Assembly: GCF_052857255.1 (NCBI RefSeq)
Contig: NC_135498.1
Span: 88,280,757 to 88,344,756, forward strand
DNA length: 64,000 bases
From: Amblyomma americanum
Taxonomy: Eukaryota; Arthropoda; Arachnida; Ixodida; Ixodidae
Direction: 5' to 3'
Under the pieces are notes generated by a model, which was given only the letters and a program-made list of their open reading frames with translations, ran no database searches and was not told where the DNA came from. This document shows, in pieces, positions 31,130 to 41,242 of this stretch (position 1 is the stretch's first letter; each line of letters begins with the position of its first letter). Both the position numbers and the translations under genes were made by a program.

Positions 31130-33565
31130 ACACCACTTATCCCCCGCAAATCAATCAATCAATTTCTTTTAATGTATTGCAAGGCTTAGGATCTATTCTT
31201 AAATGCTAGTGAGCCTAAAGCGCTGTTTAGAAAGACTGTGAGAAGAGCAGGGAAGCGAAACTGGAAGTGAAAGGTTTTGTACCATTCACAGAACGGGGTT
31301 GCGCGAAGGCATAGCAAAGACGAAGACGTAGCCAGAGCCCTTTGATGGCGGACGCTCTCGTGTTCGAAGTGTAGGCTTCGCGAGATTCTCTACTGTTTCA
31401 GATATTCTGACTTTCGGACCGCGTCCCGACGTATGATCAGTTAGCGTGCTATTAAGGGATCGCCAAGGACGCACCTGAAGATCCGGAAATTGGGAAATTC
31501 CTGTTCCCGGAGTGACCACGAGCGCCTTGCGCATCGCGGTGCGAGTACCAACGGTTTGTTCCATCGCGGCGTAAACCCCTCTGGAGAAGCCATACCTGCT
31601 TCCTGCAATACTGCAGCAGCGACAGAGTATCTTTGTGACGAGTTGAATCCTGGATACCAGCATGGACGCGTTACGTTCCCCAGAGCAAGAAACAGCAGCG
31701 TTGCCGCGGGTCATTGCCCTTGGCGCTGGAGCCTCGAACGCTTGTTGCGTGGCCTTAGCACCGAGCGCTCCTGCTCAGCGGACGCTTTCACACAACGCTG
31801 GCCACTCGACAAGCCTGCCTCGTGGAACACGTATTTGCGGGCGACGAGGCTTGTGTTGACATAGTTTGTGCCGAGCAAGCTTCGTCTGCGCTCCTATGAC
31901 GACAAGGATGACTACGGGGCCAGGTACCCTGGTGGCGGCAGAGAAAACGAATGCGCTTTATTCGTGGCTTGAGTACCATTGCATCCACGAAGTGCGAGTG
32001 TACGACCAAACGCACTTTGAGCGCCTTTCCTTCCTGTCGTCTTTCATCGTTGGACTGGCGCCAAACCCGAAACGCATCGTACTGCATCCCTGCTACAGGT
32101 GTCAACCTGCTTAGAGCGGATTCCGCGAAGCGTTTGGCCCGCCGCTGTGTCTGCGTGACCTGGACCGCACCAACGTTAAAGGCGATGATACCCTTGAAGG
32201 CAGCAAGTTGTGCTCTCGTCTCGTACGAACACTACCCTGAGAAGCCTCGTTCTGCCGGAGGTCCGCAGCACATCGCCTATTATGCACGAGGTAAATCCCG
32301 CCCTTGAGCTGCTCAGGCTCGAGTGTCATGGCGGTCATGGCGTTCGGTATCCTCTGTCTGTGCACCAACGGTTGTCCCTGCCTCCTGCTTAAGCCCAGGC
32401 TCTAGAATGCGCTGCCGATTTGAAGTTGTGCCACCTGGGATTCGTCGGCGACATCGTGTGCCCCGTTGATGGCACCACACGGGGAGCTCACATCGGTGAG
32501 CTCTATTCGGCACTTCAGGCAGGCCAGCGCTTCCACACCTTCCATTTGGACGTGCAATACTGGCCAATGTCCTTGATGGCCCAACGCACAGCCCATGCCT
32601 AGGGAAGATTTCGTTGGACACCTCTCGACTGACCTCTAAGGCTGTTAAGTCGCTTTCTGTCCTGATTGCCAAGTGTAAGAGAAGATTGGTTGAGCTGCAT
32701 ATCGTGAGCACTGACATCACTTCCGACGCAATCCTTGGTGTGCTTCAGTATATGGTAACCAACGATGCCTTCCTATCAAATGTGAATGTCTTATGCTGTG
32801 AATGGGAAGACATAGTGTGGGATAGTGCAGCCATGGACGATGCTAAGGAGCTCAGCCAAGGCCTGTTCAACAAGACTGCGTGGTTCGGGATGAGCCTCGA
32901 CGGAGGGCTAGCAGCTTCTGCCGCACATCACTGCGCTGCCGCATTCGACGAACAGTGTGGCATGGATTCCCTGTGGGAACACTTGGTGGTGCGGTCGGGG
33001 AAATCCGTGCTCCAGGTGTCCATGGACGTAAAGAGGGCGACATGCTACCTGCAGGAGAGCCACCTGTACTTTGGTATCATTGTGCAGTTGTCTGCTAATC
33101 TTGGATACGTGGTACACAGCTGGGCGGACCCAGTGTTGACGTAACGCAGTATACCTGAAACTCAGCGATGTAATTCGATAATTGGCTTATGTTTTACGGG
33201 ACATTCGAATACCGTTGTGCTGTATTGTTCGTGTTTATAGACGCTCTGCATAGCTAGATCTAAACATAAAGGTACGTTGAAAATGGTAATAAATGCATAA
33301 AACGGAATTTCTTGGGTTACTTTGATTACGTTTGTCTAGCGGCTCAAGTGATTGCGTTTGGCGACCAGGACCACAACGACAATCGGCGGCAGAAGCGACG
33401 TTGCAGTGCCAGGTGCAGTTCTTTCTAATTGTTAGGCAGATATTCAGCTCAACCTTGGCAGCAGAATTTAATAAAAATACTTTTTCTCTTCTAGCGACCA
33501 GGTTATTCGAGCCGCTACACTGCTATTTCGGGGCTAGGCAGAAGTTATACATATGTTTCCAATTT
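31130..33565 (+). pseudogene. LRR-like gene family copy B (decayed)
   Basis: Collinear with copy C from about 31130 and with A from about 31264. The repeat-seed segment (CAAGTTGTGCTCTCG..., 32204-32262) is present once. Damage includes TAG in ...LVLT-stop (31862), a stop where CYRCQPA ends (32113), frame changes around 32215, and a 17-bp insertion near 32545 that separates the ALQAGQRFHTFHLDV block from the terminal block. The 3' flank runs beyond 33565 into a segment shared with 47640-48350. It lacks the 56-bp expansion, so it serves as the unexpanded reference for copy A. Confidence 0.75.
32614..33144 (+). CDS. Terminal ORF of family copy B (fragment)
   Basis: 176 codons, almost identical in layout to 28326-28856 with scattered substitutions (for example EHLVVRSGKSVLQV for GRFVVLSGQPVLQV). 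No ATG start; the frame continues homology from upstream. The open frame in two copies either reflects recent duplication or selection on this block; the window cannot tell which. Confidence 0.4.
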   Translation: MDTSRLTSKAVKSLSVLIAKCKRRLVELHIVSTDITSDAILGVLQYMVTNDAFLSNVNVLCCEWEDIVWDSAAMDDAKELSQGLFNKTAWFGMSLDGGLAASAAHHCAAAFDEQCGMDSLWEHLVVRSGKSVLQVSMDVKRATCYLQESHLYFGIIVQLSANLGYVVHSWADPVLT

Positions 33566-33639
33566 TTAGTTTGCAAGATTTAAAATATATACATAAGTGG
33601 TATTGCGGAGAATTACCGCAAGCAGCTCTTAAGTATTTT

Positions 33640-33897
33640 GTGGTTTATGGATTGTGGATTCACGATTTAGATGTATACCATCGGTGCGGTTACGGCGAAT
33701 GTACCGCTACCTCAAGCAGATGAAAGTGATGGTCTTATAGTCTCATGGGTGGCTTGGAGCTCTCTCTTCCGCACCTCTGAAATTGCACACGCCTCGAGGA
33801 GGAGGAGGAAGAGGAAAAGCATTAAGACCGTGAATACCACGTTTGTTCAGCAGGAAAACCCATTGGTCGCCACCATAGTCCGGCAATGATATCTCCG
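33640..33897 (+). repeat. Downstream duplicated block of copy B (pair of 47640-47900)
   Basis: TTCACGATTTAGATG, GGTTACGGCGAATG and GTGAATACCACGTTTGTTCA match 47680-47900 in order. The block resumes at 34350-34440 and 35284-35665, matching 47905-48350. The interruptions are insertions specific to this copy. Confidence 0.8.
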
Positions 33898-34355
33898 CTT
33901 ATTACCGGGACTCGCACCGCCAGTACCCGGCTCCTCTCAAGGGGCTAGGGAAAGCGGGCGAGGGAATACTGCTTAGAATTTTTACTAACACTCTACTGTG
34001 CTCGGCAGTGCTCAAACATTTCGACATTTCATTCTCTGGCCTCTGCTCTTTCTGTGGGGAGGTGGCTGACACATTCCACATGGTCTGGGCATGCCAACAC
34101 AATCCTTCTCTTCCGCCCCTAACCCCTTCCCCTACCCGAGAGGACTGGGAGGCGGCTCTGTTCAGCTGCCTGGACCTACGTACCGGCCCAACAAGCCCTA
34201 GTTCAGCGAGCTCGAGTGGCGGCCCAGACCGATGGGGTCCCTGAATAAGGGACTCCACCTAGTACTGTAAGGGGAGCGGCCCACTAGGGATTGCTCCCGA
34301 CGCAACCTCTCTGCAATTTTCAAATAAATGCTTTCACCACCACCCTCACAACCGA
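33898..34355 (+). mobile_element. 3' end of a non-LTR retrotransposon
   Basis: Encodes the C-terminal tail of a non-LTR polyprotein: ILLRIFTNTLLCSAVLKHFD followed by a CxxC..H..C zinc-knuckle-like CSFCGEVADTFHMVWAC, then a proline-rich tail and stop at 34242-34244. A short 3' UTR with AATAAA ends in CACCACCACC. Homologous to minus-strand 52340-52885. The duplicated block at 47900 is the empty site. 5'-truncated as usual for such elements. Confidence 0.7.
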
Positions 34356-34440
34356 TTTCTGGTCGAGGGGAGTGTGGCAGTGAAGGGTTGCCTCCCAGAG
34401 GTCATATGTCGGATCGGGATAGCTTTCCAAATCTGGGTTT

Positions 34441-34929
34441 TGAAGCGAAAAGCTTCACTACGCTAGTCAACACCGCGCTCCGCGCGATCCGGCGCAAGTC
34501 GGAGCACGAGTGACGTCACGCACGGCACAGGTGGCCGCCGCCGACTCCGTCGCCTGACCTTTCGGCGCTGCCGTGCGTGAGGTCACGCCCGGCGCAGGTG
34601 GCCACAACCGCGCACTGTGCGTCATACCTGCCGCGGTGGCTCAGTGGTTAGGGCGCTCGACTACTGATCCGGAGTTCCCGGGTTCGAACCCGACCGTGGC
34701 GGCTGCGTTTTTATGGAGGAAAAACGCTAAGGCACACGTGTGCTGTGCGATGTCAGTGCACGCTAAAGATCCCCAGGTGGTCGAAATTATTCCGGAGCCC
34801 TTCACTACGGCACCTCTCTCTTCCTTTCTTCTTTCACTCCCACCTTTATCCCTTCCCTTACGGCGCGGTTCAGGTGTCCAACGATATATGAGACAGATAC
34901 TGCGCCATTTCCTTTCCCCCGAAAAACCA

Positions 34930-34960
<31 letters not shown>

Positions 34961-35290
34961 CGTCATCGTTTGACGTTCGCCGCAAGCGCGTGTTTATCGC
35001 GGAGGCCGACTATATAACCGCTTGCCACAGAATAGGCGTGCGCATTCAACATGGAAAGAGAAGAGAGTGATACTACCGATACAGAAGTGCTACCACGGAG
35101 TTGGCTGAAAAGGAGCGAAGAAATGAAAGGCTGAAGGCTCAACGAGCGTGCGAGACGCCCGAACAACGAGAAGAACGTCTCGCTAAACGACGCAGCAAAG
35201 CATAACCATAAGCTAAACAATAAGCATCACCGAACCTTTTCGCTTCGAGATATCCAGGCTTAACCTTAGCTAAGCCCCAGCCATTTTTTT
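34441..35290. mobile_element. Insertion of about 850 bp, unknown family, with SINE inside
   Basis: Absent from the duplicated block (GTGGGTTTTTCTTGACATTC at about 47986 is the empty site). The insert starts GAAGCGAAAAGCTTC; an inverted CGAACCTTTTCGCTTC lies at 35232-35247. Inside are a promoter-like GACTATATAACC at about 35008, an ATG at 35051 and a coding-like segment ERRNERLKAQRACE / RERLAKRR with a frameshift. The charged repeat resembles N-terminal regions of arthropod transposon proteins, but I cannot name the family. Confidence 0.5.
34627..34958 (+). mobile_element. Ruka-type SINE, full length
   Basis: Clean A box (GTGGCTCAGTGGTTAGGGCG) and B box (GGGTTCGAACCCG), complete body and (ATT)n tail. 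One of the best preserved copies here. Confidence 0.95.
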
Positions 35291-35669
35291 TCTTGACATT
35301 CGCAAAGTGTGTGGAAGAGTGTGCCAACTGTCCCACTCACTGAAGGGGCCGGACGAATCGTGTGTGTGGATACCATGTTTAGATACATTTACTCACTATG
35401 CAGGGATTGGACAGAGTATTGGTTTTAGTCACCCGATTATCTGCTCTTCAGATTTGCTAAGGATTTTGAAAGGAAGAGGATATTTCCTTTTTGTTACCTT
35501 ATCTCACTCCGTAATTTCTGCGTAGCTCAGTAAGGGTGAGGGGTTGTTAATGGTGCAAGTAAGAGGCTGCGTGCCAGATGCTGGGAGGAGGAGGAACGCT
35601 CGAGCAGCGGTTCTGGCTGCCTCATTGCCCGTCGTAGAGTGGTGCCCTAGCGTCCAGAAGAACATTGAC

Positions 35670-35972
35670 CCGCCGCAGTGGCTCAGTGGTTAAGGCGCTC
35701 GTCTACTGAGCCGGAGTACCCGGGTTAGAACCCGACCGCAGCGGCCGCGTTTCGATGGAGGCGAAACGCTAAGGCGCCCGTGTGCAGTGCGATGCCACTA
35801 GACGTTAAAGATCCCCAGGTGGTCGAAATTATTCCGGAGCCCTCCACTACGGGACCTATTTCTTCCTTTCTTCTCTCAGTTCCTCCTTATCCCTTCCCTT
35901 GCAGCGCGGTTGGGGTGTCCACCAATATATGAGAGGAAGATACTGCGCCATTTCCTTTCCCCAAAAAAACAA
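35670..35972 (+). mobile_element. Ruka-type SINE, full length
   Basis: Head CCGCCGCAGTGGCTCAGTGG, B box with a mutation (GGGTTAGAACCCG), body with GCGTTTCGATGGAGGCG and 3' end in poly-A. Confidence 0.92.
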
Positions 35973-35982
35973 TTTTCCATGG

Positions 35983-36073
35983 GCTGTGCAATGTCAGTGC
36001 ACGTTAAAGATCCCCAGGTGGTCGAAATTATTCAGGAAACCTGCACTATGTCTCTTTCTTTCTTTCCTTTTTT

Positions 36074-36105
<32 letters not shown>

Positions 36106-36204
36106 ATTTCTCTCCCTCCTTTATTTCTTCTCTTACGGCGCGGTTGGGTGTCCGCCGGGATATGTGAGACAGTTACTGCGTCATTACCGTCCGTCAAAAA
36201 AATT
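35983..36204 (+). mobile_element. Ruka-type SINE, head-truncated, with (CTTT)n expansion
   Basis: Starts at the GTGCAATGTCAGTGCACG block. The pyrimidine section has grown into a TTTC microsatellite (about 36056-36105). Confidence 0.88.
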
Positions 36205-36207
36205 GCT

Positions 36208-36500
36208 GGTGGTTTAGCTCAGGTTAACCCTGGTCGAAAACGAAAAGCTGCTCTCCCTGGCTATGTTTGTGGTCGAGCGACTGGCGGTTTCCACATACTT
36301 ACACATACACAGTAGTAGGCATATTTTATTTGTTAAACATCTTGCTTTCTTCGAAACGACATCAAAGGCGCTCACACAAGACATCATATATTTAATATAG
36401 CGTCGGTGATATTTACAACTGTATTATTTCTCGTTGTATGCGGAGATATGGAATTAAATACGGTTCCAAATGACGCGCAAACCATGCAGCTAATTTCATA
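36208..36500 (+). repeat. Segmental duplication block (5' flank of copy C)
   Basis: Counterpart of 20400-20655 plus 21705-21760. It lacks the CCCTTAC element and so marks its empty site near 36440. Confidence 0.8.
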
Positions 36501-36518
36501 AAGCCAGATTGAAAAAGA

Positions 36519-36830
36519 ACCCGCCGCGGTGGCTCAGTGGCTAGGGCGCTCGACTACTGATCCGGAGTTCCCGGGATAGAACCCGACCGCGGCTGCTGCG
36601 TTTTTATGGAGGAAAAACGCTAAGGCGCCCGTGTGCTGTGCGATGTCAATGCACGTTAAAGATTTCCAGGTGGTCGAAATTATTCCGGAGCCCTCCACTA
36701 CGGCACCTCTTCTTCCTTTCTTCTTTCACTCCCTCCTTTATCTCTTCCCTTACTGCGCGGTTCAGGTGTCCAACGATATATGAGACAGATACTGCGCCAT
36801 TTCCTTTCCCCAAAAGCCAATTATTATTAT
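36519..36830 (+). mobile_element. Ruka-type SINE, full length
   Basis: Intact A box; B box mutated (GGGATAGAACCCG). It occupies the position equivalent to the SINE at 22015 in the duplicated block. Confidence 0.92.
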
Positions 36831-36933
36831 TATCAGATTGAAAAAGAAATTGGTTTTTTGAGGAAAGAAAACAGAGCAATGCGAGACAGGCGTCATTTCC
36901 TTTTCTTAAATTCTTAAACCAACTTTCATTTTA

Positions 36934-37252
36934 CCTGCCGTGGTGGGTCTGTGGTTAATGGACTCGGCTTCTGATCCGGAGTTCCCGGGTTCGAACCCGA
37001 CCGCGGTGGCTGCGTTTCGATGGAGGTGAAACGCTAAGGCGCCCGTGTGCTGTGCGATGTCAGCGCACGTTAGATCCCCATGTGGTAGAAATTATTCCGG
37101 AGTGCTCCAGTACGGCACGTCTTTATTCCTTTCTTCTTTCACTCCCTCCTTTATGCCTTCCCTTACGGCGCGGTTCAGGTGTCAGCCGATATGTGAGACA
37201 GATACTGCGCCAGGCCTGATAGCTGGAGATGTGAGAGCTACAGCGCCCTTTC
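36934..37252 (+). mobile_element. Ruka-type SINE, full length with 3' insertion
   Basis: Degenerate A box (GTGGGTCTGTGGTTAATG), clean B box; about 35 bp (CTGATAGCTGGAGATGTGAG...) inserted between CTGCGCC and TTTCCTTTC. Confidence 0.88.
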
Positions 37253-37344
37253 CTTTCGTCAAAAACGTTTCCTTTCCTCAAAACACATGCTTTCGCAATC
37301 CTCCACGCAAGCAGACTTAAGAGCCCACATAATTTTTTTCCCTT

Positions 37345-39693
37345 ACACCAAATAAGCCCACGCAAAGCAATTAACAATAACTTTGAATGTACTGCAAGGC
37401 TTAGCTATAATTTAAGATGCTAGTCAGCCTATAGCGCTACTAAATAAAGCTGTGAGAAGAGCAAGAAAGCGAAACTGGAAGTGAAAGTTTTGTACCATTC
37501 ACAGTGCTGAGTTACGCGAAGACACAGCAAAGACGAAGACGCAGGCAGAGCCATTGGTGGGGCAAACAACAACAACGCTCTCGTGTTCTCGTGTTCGAAG
37601 TGTAGGCTTCGTTAGCTCCGCTACTGCTCTAAATCTGACTTGCGCGTCCCCGCGCGTGATCAGATAGCGTGAAATCCGGGGATCGCCAGGGGCGCACCTG
37701 AAGATACGGAAATTGTGGATGAAACAAGAGTTCTTGATCTAGGAGTGACCACAATCGGCTTGTGCATCGCAGTGCGAGTACTAACGCCTTGTTCGATCGC
37801 GGCGCCAACACCTCTGGAGAAACCAGACCTGCTTCCTGCCATACTGCAACGCCGACAGAATATCTTTGTGACGAGTTGTATCCTGGATACCAGCATGGAT
37901 GTTGTGTTATGTCCACAGCTCTGCAAAAGATAGCGCCCGGCAGGGGCCATTGGCCTTGGCGCACGAGAATCGAACGCTTGCTGTGTGGCCTTAGCACCGA
38001 TGCCTTCAAAGAACGCTGCCCATTCGAGAAGCTTGCCTCGGGTAACCAGGCCTGCGGGCGACCTGGCTGGTGTTGACAGAGTTTGAGCCGGGCTAGCTTC
38101 GTCTGCGCTCCTATGACGACAAGGATGACTACGGGGTCAGGTACCCTGGTGGCGGCAGAGAAAACGAATGCGCTCTATGCATGGCTTGAGTACCATTGCA
38201 TCCATAAAGTGCGAGTGTATGACCAAACACACTTTGAGCGCCTTTCCTTCCTGTCGTTTTTCATTGTTGGACCGGCGGCCAACCTGCAACGCGTCGTGCC
38301 GCATCCCTGCTACAGGTGTGAACCTGCTGAGAGCGGATTTCGCGAAGCCTTTGGCCCGCCACTGTGCCTGCGTGACCTCGACCTGCCCAATGTTAATGGC
38401 GATTGCTCCCTTGAAGTCAGCAAGTTGTGCTCGGGTCTTCCTGCCACACTACCTTGAGAAGCATCGTTCTGCCGGAGGTCAGAAGCACATCGCTTATGAT
38501 GCAGGAGAGAAATCCCACCCTTGAGATTTTCAGGCTCGAGTGTTATGGCTGCGCTCGGTATCCTCTGCCTGTGCACCTGCCTTTGTCCGTATCTCCAGCT
38601 TAAGTCCAGGCTCTAGGATGCGCTGCCGAGTTGAAGTTGTGCCACCTGGGACTTGTCGGCGACATCCTGTGGCCCACTGATGGCACACATTGCCGATGAT
38701 GGCACCACACAGGGAGCTCGCATCGGTGAGCTCTATTCGGCACCTCAGGCACGGGAGCACGTCCAGTCCTTCCACTTGGATGTCCTTGATTGCCCAACAC
38801 ACAGCCCATGTCTAAGGAAGATTTTGTTTGTCACCTCTAGACTGACCTTCAAGGCTCCTCAGTCGCTGTCTGTCCTGGGTGCCCAGTGCAAGAAAAGCTT
38901 GGTTGAGCTGCTCATCGTGAGCACACACAGCGCTTCCGACGCAGTCCTTGGTCTGCTTCAGTGGATGGTAGCCAACGGTATCTTCCTGTCAAATATGATT
39001 GTCTTAAGCTCTGAATAGGGCGGCATAGTGTGGGATAGCGCAGCCATGGACGATGCTAAGGGGCTCATCCAGGGCCTGTTCAACACTTCAGCGTGGTTCA
39101 TGATGAGCCTCGACAGAGGGCCAGCAGCTCCTGCCGCACATCACTGCGCTGCCGCATTCGACGAACTGTGTGGCATGGATTCCCTGTGGGGACACTTGGT
39201 GGTGCTGTCGGGGAAATCCGTGCTCAAGATGTCCATGGACGTAAAAAGGGCGAGGTTCTATGTGCAGGACAGCCACCTGTACTTTGCTATCGTGCCGCTT
39301 TCTGCAAGCCCGGTGACAGTGGCACACAGCTGGATTTACCGAATGTTACTGCTGGCGTACCATAACGTATTCCTTAATACTCTTCGAAAAATTTGATAAT
39401 TTCTAACTTGTTACGGTACGTTGGAATACCCAGCTGTATTTTTTGTGTATATAGACGCTCTGCATAGGTATAGCTGAACATAACTGTACGCAGATAAATA
39501 GCAATCAGTCCGTAAAAGGGAATATTTTCTGATTACTTGTGCTTTCATTACGTTTGTCTGGCGGCTCATGGGACTGCGCTCGGCCACCAGGGCCACACGG
39601 ACGAAGGAGACGAGAAGCGAGCTTGCAGTGCCAGACAGAGTTCTTTTTGATTGTTAGGCATGTATTCAGCTCAGGCTTGGCAGCAGAATTTAA
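37345..39693 (+). pseudogene. LRR-like gene family copy C (decayed)
   Basis: Aligned throughout with copies A and B. It has the best preserved middle section: 38083-38457 is open with SYDDKDDYG-equivalent, FERLSFLSFFIVG and CLRDLDLPNVNG; 38653-39018 is open through SRLTFKAPQSLSVL. Damage: a 1-bp loss in the TTLRS seed (CCACACTACC, about 38445), a TAG at about 39016 and a frame change before the terminal block (39028-39396). The seed segment is single copy (38421-38478). The copy ends abruptly at GCAGAATTTAA because the I-like element has inserted. Confidence 0.75.
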
Positions 39694-39959
39694 CCCGACC
39701 GGGGGAAATCGGCAGTCGCCTTTTCCTGTCCTCCCCTCCGTCTTTCACTTTCCTATCCCTTTCTCACAACTATCCTGTCTCCTACTCACATCTTCGTTTT
39801 TCCTTTTTTCCTGGCGCCGAGGGTTAACCTTGTGTGGCCAACCACTCTGAGTTGCGTCATATTTGGTTATAGGAGTGGTGTACGGCTGGCGTGGGCAGGG
39901 CTTGTTTTAAAGTTCCTGTCTCGTTCTCTTGTTGGGCTCCATGGTGGGTGGCTGGCACC

Positions 39960-41193
39960 ATGGCCGAAGAACAGATTTTTTTATGGCTTCCTCCCTGCTT
40001 ACTAATGATCGCCCTCTGAAAATGGGGCGGACCGATGTCACATCCCAGTTTTTCAACAAAAAGAAGACAACTTTACCGAAGTACCACATCGTCCACAGTA
40101 AAGAAACAGAAAAGCCAGCCAGACAAACATCCCCGTTCCTTGTTTCAAGAGTTCTTACAGATTCCTTGCGCCCTCAGTACAAAGTCACAAACTTGGCTAG
40201 CGGTGACCTCCTGCTCGAACTGCTCGACATTACTCCAATATGAAAGCTTGCAAACATTGAAACTTTTGGCGATATTCCTGCCTCTGTCACACCACACAGA
40301 TCATTGAACACAGTACGTGTTGTTATATCGGACAATGACTTTCTGCACCTAACAGAGGAAGAGATGCTTGAAGGACTTTCTCCTCAAAATGTAACCAACG
40401 TCCATAGAATTACAATCCGCAAAGACAACAAAGAGATTCCAACAAAGCACCTGGTCCTAACGTTTGCCTCTTGCACCCTACCCGACTCAATCGAGGTAGG
40501 CTATGCAAAAATCTCCGTTCGCCATATATACCCAACCCTAGACGCGGTTTCAAATGCCAGAAGTTCGGTCACGGCTCACAAAGCTGCCGAGGCCATAACA
40601 CCTGTGCTAAATGTGCCTCAAATGACCACCAATCAGACGACTGCGATGCCGCGCCACGCTGTGCAAACTGCGAAGGTGACCACGCTGCTTATTCAAGGTC
40701 TTGTCCTGCCTGGAAGAAAGAAAAGGAAATAATTACAATAAAGACAAAAGACAATATCACGTTTAAAGAGGCAAGAAGGCGTTATGCAATGTCACATGGC
40801 ACTTTCTCCATCACACCGCACACAAACTTAGCCGATGTGGTGCGCGGGCGCGGCGCATCACAGCGGCCTTCGGCACCTGCCCAGCTCACACTGCCCAGCT
40901 CAAATGAGGTTGAGGCAGGGCCGTCCGCGCCCCTGGCAGATGCAGCGAAAGCTGCTATGCCACTCCCGCAAACGGGTCCGCCGACCACCAAGTCGGCAGC
41001 CCGCAAGGCTTCCCCCGTTCGGGAGAAGTCCACCACCCTCCTGCCCGTGGGTTCCCTGCGGAACTCCAGCGCCTCCACTGAGGCGATGGATACAACTCGG
41101 AGCTTGCCTCGGCCGCAACGGCGGCGGGGCTCCCTTGACCGAAAAAAAGAAAAAAAAAACATGATAACAGGCCCTCAAAAAGGAGGGACCTGA
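39960..41193 (+). pseudogene. I-like ORF1 (Gag-like), frameshifted
   Basis: Nucleic-acid-binding Gag-like protein. Frame-switching between 39990 and 41193 is needed, with shifts near 40222, 40275 and 40530. Visible parts: a PKYHIVHSKETEKP start region, RRM-like TVRVVISDNDFLHLTEEEML and NVHRITIRKDNKEIPTKHLV, three consecutive CCHC-type knuckles (CQKFGHGSQSC, CAKCASNDHQSDDC, CANCEGDHAAYSRSC), then a Pro/Ser-rich tail. The last frame is open from 40471 to 41193. Confidence 0.75.
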
Positions 41194-41242
41194 GGTTCAG
41201 AATACATCCCCTTAAAATTTATAATGGCCAATAAAACATTTT

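Noticed and set aside
34627..34700. tRNA gene in SINE heads
   Set aside because: A and B boxes are those of the SINE head; sequence continues directly into the SINE body and lacks a closed acceptor stem.
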